64,000 bases of DNA from Viridothelium virens (GCA_010094025.1 ML991771.1:806001-870000); one strand, 5' to 3'. Shown: positions 1 through 12,291, numbered from the stretch's first letter. A program made the numbers and translations. Notes: a model not told the origin generated them from the sequence alone.

Positions 1-809
1 ATATGCAGCTGTGTAGTATCGTACGTCGTTCAGCTCCGAATCTACTGACCGTCCAGTTGTACGGCTCACAGGGTTCACGGGATACAGTTTGAGGGGTAAA
101 ACGGGTTGACAGTAAGGTACACTTCGACAGTTTGACATGGGAAGAATCTACAGGTCCGATGCCACGGCTGGGCACAAGGTACTGAGTCCGACGGGTCTGG
201 TGGCTAACCATCGGCGATCGGCAGTTAGCAGACATGAATGCCACCAGAAGCCTGCATAACGGCCACTCTCTCCACCGACCTCATCAGGTTATTCGAAAAC
301 CTTCAATGGTTCTTTACTCAGATCCAGAAGTGGTGATTCTCGAGTTTGTATGAATATTGTCACACAGACAGGGACGCAGAGGCATGTGAATGTCCGATGG
401 CTCTTCCGAAGTCTAGTATAAGATGCTCGCCATGGCTTTCAAAAGTCTTAGTACGCTTCTCGATAACCACGGTATCCTCACAGCCAAAATCTTCTCGGCT
501 CGGAACTTCGTCTATGGAGAGGTGCATCATCGTCGTCATGCACGGGAGCTAAATTGTAAACTGTGAGACTGGACCAAAGTCTACCTTCTAAGTTAAACGA
601 TCACTCGGTCCATACCAGTCACGACCAAACTACGGACCGGCCCCACGAGGCTCAAACTACCCAATCCGTGCTTGGCGTAGCCAGTCTCTGAGAGCATCAG
701 TCGAAACAAAACAGGGTCTGGCGCATCTTCTCATTTTCTCTTTGTCGTAGCTCTGTTCGTATCTAGTTTCGTTCTCTATTTCCTCTCTACTTTCTGAAGG
801 AATTGTGAC
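1..809. other. Left-edge intergenic region and 5' leader of the DUF3112 gene
   Basis: No convincing coding region. The longest open frames are under 70 codons and resemble nothing I know. The last 100 bases are rich in C and T, as expected for the leader of the gene starting at 810. I see no tRNA, repeat array or transposon end. Confidence 0.6.
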
Positions 810-2431
810 ATGGCTGCACCTCAGGTATGCTCCTTTCTCAGTCTTTAGTCAGATTGTAGATGTTTGCGTGCTGACTATTTGTGAACGTAGGGGCCAGCAG
901 GAGGTGCAGGAGGAGCAGGAGGAATGCCTCCCATGAGTGCTCCATATCCACCTCAGACACAGAGTTTGGGGGGAGTACCCAGTGTTATCCCTGATGTTCC
1001 CATCACTACAGTGTTCCTTGTTCTCTTCATTCTCGGTGGTGCTGTTCACATGAAGATCTTCAGGGAAAATATGAAAGATGGCAAGAAATTCATCATGTCT
1101 GGAATGACTTTCGGTATGCCCTTGACTTGTCGACCGCCATTCAAATTGCATATCTACTACTTACTCGAATACACTTCTTGTCCACAACGCTCAACTGACC
1201 ACCTTCAGGCTTCTGCGTGGCGCGGCTCATAACGTGTATCCTTCGCATCGCCTGGTCGACGCGTCCTCATAACGTCAGTCTCGGCATCGCCGCTCAAGTT
1301 TTCGTCTACGCCGGCATTGTCCTTCTCTTCGCCATCAATCTTATCTTCGCCGAGCGCTGCACCCGCGCTCAGCATCCACGCATTGGCTGGTCCCGGCCTT
1401 TCACGCTCTTCTTCGCCTTCCTCTACTTCGGCATCGTTGTCACAATCATCATGCTCATTACGGTATTGGTCCAATCCTTCTTCACCCTCTCTGTCCACAC
1501 CCACAACATCGATCGCGACATTCAGCTCTACGGCGGAACCTTCTACGCTGTCATTGCCTTCATGCCGCTCTTGCTCATTGCCCTGGGTCTGCTCATCCCG
1601 CGGCACAGCTACATTGAGAAATTCGGTATCGGACGCTTCCGCACCAAGGAGGAGATCCTCGCACTGGCATCTGCACTCCTCACCTTAGGGGCGGCATTCC
1701 GCGCCGGCACCAACTATCTTGATCCCGTGCCTTTGCGCGCCCCAACACCATGGTATTTCTCTAAGGCGGCATTCTACTGCTTTAATTTTGTCATCGAGAT
1801 TCTGGTTGTCGCTCTATATGCGGCGGGACGCATCGACAGGCGCTTCATTATTCCGGATGGGGCACATGGACGCGGATCTTACAATCCGGAGCACGAGAAG
1901 CGGATGAGTCGCATGTCACAGGGTGCTAGGGATTGGCAATCTTCGTATCTTGACGATTTGAGGAGGCAATGGCCACGAGCATACATGGCGCAGCAGGATG
2001 ATGAGACGATGAATGCGCTTGAGGGACGTCAGCGCGCTGGGGATGAAGAAGATGGATACGTAGGTGGGGTTCCCATGGACGCGAGCGAGCTGAGCTTGGA
2101 CAATGTGAATGGGCAGTGGAAGTTGAGGCCTGTAAGTGTGATTAGTGGAAATACGGGACATACATCCCAGACATATGCAGCCAACGATGTGAAGTCGGTA
2201 AGAAAGAGTATGGCGAAGAGCACGCATTCCGGCAAGAGTGGAAGAGATAGTTGGAAACAAGGTGCGAGGAAGAGCGAAGCAGCGAGCAGAGGAGAAAGCA
2301 CACGGAGGAGTGAAGCTACAAATGAACACGAGAATATTGACGAGGAGTTTGACTTTGAGAAGGAAATGGAGGCAATACTAAACCAACAGCCGACTGGAAA
2401 AGAGAGAGACGAATCCAGGAGACCAGGCTAA
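810..2431 (+). CDS. Fungal multi-pass membrane protein, DUF3112 type
   Basis: Three exons: 810-824, 891-1113 and 1209-2431, giving about 486 residues. The first exon carries only the start codon and four further codons, and the frame joins exactly at both GT..AG introns. The N-terminus is short, rich in Gly, Ala and Pro, and is followed by about seven hydrophobic segments (for example residues around 35-50 and 100-320) with a Cys/Arg-rich loop. The last 170 residues are polar, rich in Ser, Arg and Glu, and probably cytosolic. This arrangement matches the uncharacterised fungal family DUF3112, whose members look somewhat like RTA1/PTH11-type seven-helix proteins. No enzymatic motif is visible. 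Function is unknown; a sensor or plasma-membrane role is only a guess. It ends 365 bases from the convergent GPN2 gene. Confidence 0.8.
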
Positions 2432-2795
2432 ATTAGGGTAATGGGAAAGGCGAACAAGGTGTCATGGAGTTGGGAAGGTATCTCGAGTGCTAAATGGAGA
2501 GAATTGGTATGCTATACTTCATTGTAGCAAACTGCACCGTTCGCCGGTTCGCGCTCTAGTCAGGACCTTGTACGAGCATGTAATGAAAGCTCAATACCTT
2601 CAAGCGCCAGAGGTGTAAACTACTCGATCATACTACCTGTCTTCACATCATTGTTGACTTCGGGTGTGTTTGAAGTAGTTTAGCAGAGCCTTGTGTTCAT
2701 TGACTGTGATTAAAGTACAATGGATGCATCCAGATGATTCATTCAACATATCGACCCTGATACCTGTCATACCCTCTTATAGTACCAGCAAGGTA
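2432..2795. other. Convergent 3' intergenic region
   Basis: Lies between the stop codons of the DUF3112 gene and GPN2, which converge here. It is AT-leaning and must hold both polyadenylation regions, but I see no distinct terminator element and no gene. Confidence 0.5.
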
Positions 2796-4034
2796 TCAAC
2801 TCTTCCTCACAATCTTGATCCCACTATCATTCACTTTCTTCGCCATTTCCATTAGGCCTTCATCCTCGTCCTTATTCTCGTGCGATCGGCCCCTACTGCT
2901 CTCCATCGTATCATCATCTCTACCGTTCTTGCCGCTGTGGTCCTGTCCCTTTCTCCATCTTCCTTCCTCTTCCCATTCCTTCTCTTCCAGCTCATCAAAT
3001 TCCTCTCTGCGGTCTAGCCATCGCTCCTGCACATCTCTAACGTCCATCTCCGCTCCACCTCCTTCCTTCATTGCCACCTGCCAAACACTCTCATTCACGC
3101 CTTCCGCAGGTCCAAATGCATACCCGCCTGCCCGGTCCACTGCCCTTAACAATGCCATCATACTCCGTTTATCCTCCACCGCCAATGTCTCAAATGTGAC
3201 CAGCCCAAAATCCTGGACCAAGTCGCAAATCGCCTTATTCAGTCCCTCAAACCTCTCACTCCCTAGTCTCCCTGGATTTTCTGATTGCAGGTGTGGAAAA
3301 AGATAGGCCAGGTCTTGGACTTCAGTGTAGAAGTCGAGGTTGAACGGAAGGGGAGGATAGGAGGCGAGCTTGTCGATCTTAGTGAGGACGTTAAGGTGGG
3401 TTAAGTCGAGCTGGAGCATGCTGCGGAGGGAAAGGAGGAGGGAGGAGATGTACAGAGAGGGGAGGGTAAGGCTGTGAGAATCGATGAGGTGGAGAACTAC
3501 GAGCTGTGACGAAGAAAATCGACAGTTAGCATGTTGCATCGAACACTTATTGGAAGATGGGAAGGATGGAGTTGATGTGGAATGCGGACTCTGTACCCAA
3601 GCTTTTCGAGACGGAAAAAGATATTACGAAGAGAGGAGTGGTGTGTAAAGAGTTCGACTTGTCCTGGGCAGTCAAAAAGAATGTAGTCATCTGCCATTTC
3701 TTTTCAGCTCGGCCGGTCCAGCGAGTAGCACGAAGAGGAATCTACCTCCAAGATTCTTGAGGCCATGCTCAAGCCACTCGAAATTATGCTCCAGTTCCTC
3801 GAGCGCATATAACACACCTCCATTCGGACCAAGCTCTTCAGCTTCCATGATTTCGTCCAATGTTACAAGGTCTCTCACGTCGAGGGCAGCGGGGTAGGAG
3901 GTATGGTCGTTCGCAGGGTCGAGATTGACGACCGAACATTTCCGTTGAATTGCGCCCATGAATTGATGCATGCCATCGCAATATGTAGATTTGCCTGAGC
4001 CCGGAGGGCCCACAACTAGCTGTGCGAACGGCAT
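2796..4034 (-). CDS. GPN2: GPN-loop GTPase 2
   Basis: Three exons read on the minus strand: 4034-3746, 3690-3590 and 3503-2796, giving 365 residues. The P-loop GPPGSGKST lies at residues 8-16, the family-defining LGPNGG loop follows in exon 1, and the switch motif DCPGQVE lies in exon 2. The exon 1-2 junction restores DDYILFDCPGQ, and exon 2-3 restores LGYR-LVVLHLIDSHS, as in the family. GPN GTPases work as homo- or heterodimers and help assemble and import RNA polymerase II. The C-terminal 70 residues are acidic, charged and probably disordered. The frame is open upstream of 4034 but holds no earlier ATG. The second intron uses an unusual GTCCGC donor. The gene is divergent from BUB3, with 231 bases between start codons. 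Confidence 0.92.
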
Positions 4035-4265
4035 GGCGGGAGCCGGCAGGTCGCTTCTCGAGAGTACTGGGGCCTTGGGAATTCTTGACTTTCTTAAGAT
4101 CAAACGACTATTTAGGTACTTAATGCTCCACCGTAAGGTACTCCGTGGGGCCGAGGAATGACGTATGATAGCGCCGGATAATATTCGGTAAAGTATCAAT
4201 TATTTTGCTAAGCTTCTGTCGATCATCAAAACAATCAAAGCCACCAAAGCAGTTGCAGCTTAACT
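4035..4265. promoter_or_regulatory. Shared divergent promoter of GPN2 and BUB3
   Basis: Only 231 bases separate the two outward-facing start codons, so both promoters and leaders must share this stretch. No TATA box stands out. Inference from gene arrangement only. Confidence 0.5.
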
Positions 4266-5462
4266 ATGCCTAAATTCAGCGATGCCTCGAATTCTCGTGA
4301 GTCACGCTCCAATCACCACAGGGTTACAGAACTGATGCTCCTCAGCACAAAGAGAATTGGCCAATCCACCTACCGACGCCATATCTTCGATCAAATTCTC
4401 CCCTCACTCCGACTCGCGCCTTCTTGTCGCCTCGTGGGATAAACATGTCTACCTCTATGACACCTCACAGGACGACGAAAACCAGCTAATAAAAAAATTC
4501 GAACATCGTGCACCAGTCCTCGACGTCTGCTTCGGCAAGGATGACAATGAAGCCTTCTCCGGTGGTCTCGACATGGATGTCCGGAAGTAAGTGAATGCCT
4601 CCCATGATCTTACGAAGCTCTCCGCCGACGGGATTTTGGCCGTAGGATCGATCTCACCACTGGCGAGCAAACAGTCCTGAGCACCCACGACAAGGCCGTC
4701 AAAGCCCTCGTCTACAGCACACAGCACTCGATGCTCATCTCCGGTTCGTGGGATAGCTCAATCCACATCCACCACCCCGACAACAAACCCGACTACCCCT
4801 CTACTCTTCCCCTCCCATCCAAGGTCTATTCTCTCTCCCTCGCTCCCACCAGGCTCGTCATCTCCATGGCCTCGCGCGCTCTCTACATCTACGACCTCTA
4901 TAGCCTCAACACCCTCGCCGCTTCCGCCGAGTCCGAGCCCCCAAACACGCTCAACGCCGAACCCTGGCAACGGCGCGAATCCGCGCTGAAACACCTCACC
5001 CGTACCACCGCCTGCATGCCCTCGGACGAAGGCTACGCCACCTCCAGCATCGAGGGCCGCATCGCCGTCGACTGGTTCGACTCGAGCGAGGAGTCGCAGG
5101 CGCGCAAGTACGCTTTCAAATGCCATCGGCAGAACGGCGGCAAGGACCCGGAGACCGGCGAGGAGATTGATGTCGTGTACCCTGTCAACGCGCTCGCATT
5201 CCATCCGACGCTCGGGAGCATGGCAAGTGGAGGGGGGGATGGGCAGGTGCTGCTATGGGATCCGCTGTCGAAGAGGAGGACTAAGGCATATGCGCCGTTG
5301 CCGGCGAGTGTGGCGGCAGTGGAGTTCAATCGGGCGGGGAATCTGTTGGCGATCGCGATAAGTTCGGGCTTCGAGGATGGGAAGGTCGACATGGTGGAGG
5401 GGTCGGCGAGGGTGTTTGTGAGAGAGTTGGCTGAGAATGAGGCCAAACTGAAGAAGAAATGA
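4266..5462 (+). CDS. BUB3: Mitotic spindle checkpoint protein BUB3 (WD40)
   Basis: Exons 4266-4296, 4346-4586 and 4646-5462 give 362 residues. The protein starts MPKFSDASNSPQRELANPPTD and runs straight into WD40 repeats, with family-typical stretches such as SSIKFSPHSDSRLLVASWD (first blade), GGLDMDVRKIDL and LISGSWDSSIHIH. The C-terminal blades hold YPVNALAFHP and ASGGGDGQVLLWD. This order and length fit BUB3 rather than the related RAE1. BUB3 binds the GLEBS motifs of BUB1 and MAD3/BUBR1 and brings them to phosphorylated kinetochores. The tail is lysine-rich. Both introns are short, at 49 and 59 nt. Confidence 0.92.
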
Positions 5463-7720
5463 ATGGCGGAATGGCAGAAAACGGCGTGGACCTGTGACAT
5501 GGCGCATGGAATCGGAATACAACGCTAAGAGGACCCTGCGGACATATTACCGGGTTTGAGGATTGGATGGTAGGATATACTGGGATCGGCTAAGCTAATA
5601 TATTCAAACTCTCAGCCTGTATCTGCGATTTTATCGAGGTCACATCAGTTGTGTGCGTTGCGCTGGCAACAGAGATGCATGATTCTGACAGCGGCCAAGA
5701 ACCAAAATGATGTGCTCGCCCAGCAGTCGCAAGACTCATGGCGTCGTTTATTACGAGATGCGCCATCTTTTCTTGTATGGTGGGTCAAATGGCAAAGACG
5801 GCAACCTATTCGCACCAGCAAGCATACCACTCTCTATATCAATATTCATTGCAAGCGAGTTCAGTGTCCTTTGGTATATTCTATACCCTTTTGGCTTTGG
5901 ATTGCAGCTCGAACTGGACCACGTCGGGAGGCTAGACGGCATGCTGAATGGACAGTGAATAAGCTGAGGGTGACACAAATACCCAGATTCCACGCCTACA
6001 GAAAGGCTCGGGTTATCAAGCTTTCTAAGATACACATTGCTGGAGAGGAAAAATGACTGACATCGACTTGAGCGTCACCTGTAATATTTAGAGGTTACCC
6101 GGGCGAAGCTCCGTGCGCGATCGAGCCGATCCAATGTCTTTTATTGGCGAAGTGGGCTTGTTGAGCCACGCATTGAAGAAGACGGCGCTCCCGAGCGAAA
6201 TGCACCTGTTTCCCAATGGGTAATTCCTCATTGGAAGACCTTCTGCTATGCCTTCTCAAACTTCCATCCAAGCGCGTCCAGACTTACGCCCTAGACCAGT
6301 AAAACCGCCTCCACAGGCAATAGTTTCAGGGGATTCCTAGGCCCTTTGTATAAAGCGGGTAAAGTTCTGGAGATAAAACCTCGATAGACTGTCCGCATGG
6401 CTCAAGGCCATAACAAATATACTTGCCTTCTCCTAACAGAGCGTAATCGGCAGTACCTTCCCTAATACTTTCAATAAATCCATCCGGTACTGGCTTAGGC
6501 AGTTACGAGAATGTTGATGGAGACACTTGTTCAGTTTTTGCTGTGATCATCATCATTGATATCTTTTTTGATGAAACCCACCTCGATAAGCTCTTGAGAC
6601 AGTAGGGGAGGATGGTTTACGCTATTCGTTCTGTTCGTCCTGAAAGTGCTTGGTCATATGGACGACTGCTGTGGGACTGCTGTGGAGCTGCTGGTACGTC
6701 TCTTCGTCTTCCATACATTGATCTTTTTCCGGCGTTACTCTTCGTAACTGACCAATGTTTGCTCTTTAACACTATCTTAGATGATTAAAACAAGTATCCG
6801 CGACAGCAGGTCTCGAAGGATTTTTGTCTTGCAAAGGCGGGCGAGAAATTCGATGTTCTTCCAGCTTGCGCTTGAAGTTGATCGTTTGGATCGTGATTAC
6901 GATCAATCCTCCGCGAGTATATGTGCTTTTTAAATCGAGCTCCTCGGCCTTCACTCAAGGCCGTCGTAGTAGAAATTAATCCAGTGCGTACCCTTTCCAA
7001 GCCGGGTTTGAATTGTTCGCGTATGAGAGTGGTACTGTATTAAGCAGCAACGGCTCTCGTCCCTAAGATGATAAAGGCGATCCAGGACTGAAGGAAACGA
7101 AGCTAGCCAATAGTAATTCTGGACATCCACGGTACTACCTTGCCGTACATAGCTGGACCGTTGCTTCGTATCGATGAACTGGGTCGCCTTTTGAATACTA
7201 ATTGGGACCTTTCCAGTTGTGCGAAGCAGTGATAGGAATATGGGATCTTAAACGCATTCTAATGAGATGTCACATGTGACTTTCCTAAAGACTCCTAGGA
7301 CCATTGTAGAGAGACTCCCAACGCGTGGAGGTCAGAATGTTGGTCACCTATTCCATCGTTACTTGAGGTTTAGAAAGGGACTTCCGATGGCACGCGAGAC
7401 CGACAGGCGCAGCTGATAGGCCAGTGCGTAGGTACCTACCCTTAAAAGGGCTCACGCTTCGATCAAGATCCATATTGGGTCGATTGCCGGGGTATAGAGT
7501 GTGGGTATCCCGTACATTGGCTGGGTTGAGACAATTGATGTTGAGGGCGGTCGCGACAAACTCGTTCCTGCAGTAGCGTGGCGTGTCTTACGTATAGTAG
7601 GAACCTCCCACTACTGGCTCCGCTGTTTACTTGAAAATACAACGACGTCCGTTATTAGACTACAGTCAATCTATCTGCCAGCCAGTCTTTCCCAAAGAGC
7701 ATCAATCGGATTGTGATGTC
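5463..7720. other. 2.3 kb gene-free region upstream of the YVC1 gene
   Basis: Only short unrelated open frames occur on both strands. Base composition is balanced, with no sign of heavy C-to-T mutation. A short repetitive patch of CTGCTGTGG-like units sits near 6665-6690. I see no tRNA, transposon end or gene fragment. The part nearest 7720 should contain the channel gene's promoter. Confidence 0.5.
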
Positions 7721-10700
7721 ATGTCGGAGCCTGCGAGAGTTACAACACCTCTTCGGAAGCCGTACGGAGAAGATCATGTACCAATCGTTCCACAGATTCA
7801 CGAAAATGATCCGTTCATCAAAGTGGTGAAGAAGCTGTCAGGGTAATTCCCATTCACATTGGAATCGTTCCGCTAAATAGAATATCGCTAACCAGTGGAT
7901 CAGCTACATACTCGATGCAGTCGAGGGACCACAGACCTTTGAGGAGCTTCAGACTGTTGCGTATGGTCACAAACTTACCCCACTAATCGAAAGCTTAATT
8001 AATGATGTTCACAATCGCGACATTGTTTCCGCCCTATTGTACTCTTTGCCCCTCGAGATCAGTTGATTCAGAGTCTAATTGTTCTTCTATAGAGTCCTGA
8101 AGGCACACTTTTCGTCCCTTGAGATTAATGACGACAAAGCTATCAACAACACCAGGGGTTTCGCATGTGAAATTGTCGCCTGGCGCTTTGTTGCGCATTT
8201 ATCGGAACGAGAAAGCATTGACTTTCTTCTTCATGATGTTTCGGAGGTGGAGCGACAGTACTATGATGAAGAAGGAGGACTCTCTGAGAGCAGCTTCACC
8301 GTCCTTGTCGACAATGAAGATTTTCATGACGACTCAGCTAGAATACCCAATCCTTCCAATCAAGCCGAGTGTACCCGAGATCCCAACGGCTACGGAAATA
8401 CGAGCCCCGACCAATCAATGGACACGCAAAGCGAACGGGAGTACCTTGCTTCCTTCAAAAGGATGAATGCTCTTGAAATTGCTGTCGTGGCTGGAGCGAA
8501 GAAATTCCTCAGCCAGAAAACTGTTCAAAAGGTAGTCAATGGCATATGGAATGGTGAAATTGTCTTCTGGGAGAATATGAGTGTGCACTCCAGAAAAGAA
8601 GCCAAATTTTACAACAGGAGGTAAGCATCAAGCTCCAATCTTTCCCATGCACCTGATGTTATTTCGCTTCCCGTTTATCTATTCTCATCCGTCCGAACAG
8701 AAAGGCCGATCCCTATTGCCGACTACGTGTCCCTAAATACCTCAAATCTTTCGAGGCTGCTTTTTTTGCTTCGTTTCTCGCTCTATACTATGCCGTTCTG
8801 GTCGAGAGGAATATCCACAAGATCAATGTGACAGAAATTCTCCTGTATATCTGGATCGCAAGCTTCGGTTACGATGGCAAGTCCAACCGCAAAAGCGTGA
8901 TTGTGTCAGATTGCTCATCGATTTCACAGAATTCGGTGAGTTTTTAGATGCCGGATCCTTGTTCTATGCGGCAGATTTCTGGAGCTTGTGGGATATTGGC
9001 ATCATACTGGTTGGAGCTGCATTCTTTACATTGCGTAAGTCCATGCTATTTCCATCTTCTGGGGTTTCGGATAAACTCGTGCACGGGAAAGGGCCAACAA
9101 TTTGGAAGCGCGAAACGTTGTCTACATTTCTCGCAGCTATCCTGGCGACAGAGTGGTGGGTTGAGTCACCAACACCTATCTCTTCAGCCCATCCATGCTA
9201 CCGCGCGATGGAATCCACTCCAAAAGATGTCGTAATACTGAACCCTCTTAGGAATGATCGGACTTGTGAAAGGAAATGGCCACATGATCGACATTTCGTT
9301 TGACATTCTATCTATTGAAGCTCTATTCTTAGTACCAAGGTAAATCCACGAGGCCGCCATGTGCATGATGGATACTGCGGGCCAGCATAGCCTCAATTAA
9401 CACGGCGAATAGAGTCTTCTCGCTATTGAGCTTGAATCGCTACGTTGGTACATTAGTAAGTGCGGCAAAGTGGCTGCTGTGCCGCCCCAGCGCTCAGACA
9501 AGCAGTGTTGACATTTCTTGCAGATACCATGCCTCAAAGAGATGGTAAAGCGCACGGACTAGGGTTTAGAAGATTGCAGAGCAACAAAGCTGACACCAAG
9601 CAGACCAAAGACTTCATCAAGTTTCTAGGGCTTGTCGTCATACTCTACTTCGGTCTGTACAGAGCTGGTTGACTTGACAAAATTCACGCTAAAGCCTAGT
9701 AGGCTTTCTTACCACATTCACCCTGCTTGCACGGGACTATTTCACGCCTTTGGAAATGTCATGGATTCTGATCAATGTTTTCTTTGGGTAAGGAAATTCT
9801 TGCCAGATCGGCAACATCTGTATCATTGCTGAAACCTCGGTTAGATCCAGTTACCTTGGCTTTGTGAGTCCACCGCCTCAGCTCTGTCGTTCGACAGCAC
9901 CCCTTCACAAGAAAAGCGTCGCTAAAGGCGGTGCAATTAGGATATTGCGCAGAAGGTATCATCACCGACCAGAGGCTCTGTTGAGGAACAGCCCGCTAAT
10001 GGGACCAGATCAGTCCCATCCTCGGTCCACCCCTCATGGTAAAATACACCGCTGCCATATTGCGTACCTGCCTTCTGACCTCGTGGCTGTGTTAGTTAAT
10101 CTTCGTCTGTTTGACGAATATCCTGCTGATTACAAGCCTAATCTCCCTACTCAGCAACAGTCTAACTAAGGTAAGAAGTAGCGTCTGTGATAGCCTAGTC
10201 TGTTTCGGGCTTAAGCTAGGCGGCTATTCATGAGATGATGATACGCATACCCGATCACCCCTGCCCTCTAGAATCGATTGGCTGACAGTGCTCAATTACT
10301 GAATCCGCAGGTTATGGAGCATGCGGGCGAAGAATACTGTGTGAGCTATCAAATAATCTCTCGTGGTGCGCACCGCCGCCTTACTGACAGCATGTTCTGT
10401 AGCTCACATACTCTATCTTCGTACTTGAAGCATCAACTTCGAATAGACTGACATACTTTCTGCCGCCCTTGGTAAGTTTCTCCAGTTTGCGCCTTCTCTA
10501 GGCGCTTGTGGTGGCATTTCCCCACCTATTGGGACCTAATTACCGTGGCGTCTTCGTTGAAACTATCCGTGCCGTACTCATCTACAGGGTCGTGGCCAAC
10601 AACCTGAAAGCCGTCCCAGCCTTGTTCAGGGAGCTGTCATTCGTGACGTCTCGTTGCGACTGACCGCTCTCGATGACAGAGGCTTGTATCATAATCGGTG

Positions 10701-11358
10701 TTCGGCCATGGTGGGCCCCATATGCCCATGTAGATCGGACAGAGCATGACCCTAATAACAATTTGCGGACCGCGCCGAGTTTCGAATGAAGCTCCACTGC
10801 AACATGTTGGTATCGAGACTTGGCTAACTGGTTCATTTACAGAACCTGCTGGCGCTCGCATTCCGACCCTTGCGGCTTTGCATCCCATCCGGACACTTGC
10901 GCAGTGCGCGAATTGTGCTCCTCAAAGTGACGCATTTTCCCTTTGTGGTTGCGATAGAAGCGTACGAGCGTTGGCAGCAATTTCTGGCCCGCCGCCAGAC
11001 AGCAGGAGCTTTCTTGCACTCGTCGTTTGGAGGTCCGAGCACGCGGACGAGGACGACATCTTCACTACGGCCACGGGGTATGGTGGTGGGGAAGGACGCG
11101 CTTTTCAGAACATCGCTTAGCTCGGCCCGACCGTTAACAGCCGCTGAACCGTCGGCTGGTCGAGTCAAACAACATGACTCTGCCCAATGGCCATCTCTCG
11201 ATCCGCCTAGGACAGCACCATCCTCGTCAGAATTGAATGACGAGGTACGCGATCTTCGCGCAATGGTTGTCAGGCTTGGCGCCCAGGTCGAAGGGCTAAC
11301 GGCGGTCATGACGCAGCAGCAACAGCAGCATCAAAGTATCACGGATGAAGAAATATGA
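7721..11358 (+). CDS. YVC1: TRP-type vacuolar cation channel, YVC1 family
   Basis: Reconstructed from about 17 exons: 7721-7842, 7904-8038, 8093-8620, 8701-8876, 8930-9034, 9252-9339, 9413-9455, 9524-9544, 9604-9652, 9703-9787, 9845-9863, 9941-9955, 10009-10038, 10096-10170, 10311-10340, 10403-10471 and 10843-11358, about 701 residues. Every junction keeps the frame. The product follows the fungal YVC1/TRP-like channel throughout: cytosolic N-terminus (PFIKVVKKLSGYILD), KADPYCRLRVPKYLKSFEA, helices, FLTTFTLLARDYFTP, pore region FFGSSYLGF, ISPILGPPLM, then FVCLTNILLITSLISLLSN and EASTSNRLTYFLPP. The cytosolic tail ends in a Gln-rich stretch. Yeast Yvc1 is a Ca2+-activated channel releasing vacuolar Ca2+ under osmotic stress. 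Intron 4 (8877-8929) is GC-AG, and three exons are only 21, 19 and 15 nt. The 15-nt exon is the least certain. Confidence 0.85.
8877..8929 (+). other. GC-AG intron in the YVC1 gene
   Basis: The donor reads G|GCAAGT, a perfect donor apart from GC in place of GT, and the acceptor is TTTCACAG. Removal of 53 nt joins FGYD to EFGEFLDAG without changing frame. With a GT-only rule the exon runs into nonsense and a stop. GCAAGT is the usual context of the rare GC-AG intron class. Confidence 0.85.
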
Positions 11359-12291
11359 CGGCTTTTATGAAATCGGTGCAAAAGAGCGGTCTGCCAGGCG
11401 ATGCCTGCTGCTAGATACTCCGTACCTGCCTAGGTAGGTAGGCTGAGAACTGGCTGCAAATATGGCGCGTGGGCGGCACGACGGCGACACTTGCGAGTTG
11501 CGTTGTTGATCCACCCCTCCCTTCACGCACCCCCACAGAGAAGATACAGTATTATCAAGCGCGGGCAACCAGGCAGAAACGCGCCGTCTGCAGGTGCACG
11601 AGCGTGTGCGCGGCCTGGCGGCTTGCGGCAAGATGTGATTGACTGTATTAGCGTTCCGTTCCGGCGGGTGACGCTAGCGTCGATGCCTGCAGGTGGTCAG
11701 CGCAGCAAAATCACCAGAGCGTGAGAGGGTGAGAGGGTGGTTAGTGCTAAGCCAGAGGACCTGGGCACCTGCCCAGCATGCACTGCTGCTCGGCGCTGGC
11801 AGGTACCGCTAATTCAGGCCTGTTGTTTTCCCTGCACGCTATACAACGCAGCCTCATTCCCTACCCCTGCTCGAGCTGCCATGTTTTGCCGCCCGCGTCT
11901 CCACGTTGACGGCCAAGCTGGTAGCGACGGATATGCTATGATCCTAGACCGACGGATAGGCCATGATCCTGGACCGGGGCTGCAAGGCTGCCTCGTGCAA
12001 ACTCACCTCATCACCTCTCAATGGCACCGCCGCACCTCTACAAGAACCACTGGCGATCCATGTTGCTTTCCTTAGATCAGATTCTTGAACAGCCCCCCTC
12101 CCCAATCTCCATGCCATATATTCCGGAGCTTGTTTACGCCATTGAAACACTACGACCAATTCTCGCTAAAGGTATCCCCCATCTCTCTTCGCTCACTATT
12201 AATCTCGTGGGATTTTCTTCTATCTCTCAACATACGCTTGATTTTTCTTTCCTATCTGTTCTGAACCAACACTCCGAGCATCGACCTCACC
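11359..12291. other. Intergenic region with pyrimidine-rich leader and overlapping upstream ORF
   Basis: No independent gene is recognised. The right part (about 12060-12291) is rich in C and T and is probably the leader of the C2H2 gene. An ATG at 12021 opens a 110-codon frame that runs over the C2H2 start codon and ends at 12353 in another frame. GTAGGTAGG and GTGAGAGG tandem copies occur near 11437 and 11722. Confidence 0.55.

Noticed and set aside
8877-11358. Idea that the channel gene is a broken pseudogene after 8876
   Set aside because: With one GC-AG intron and several microexons, the whole family sequence can be read to the C-terminus without a stop or frame change.
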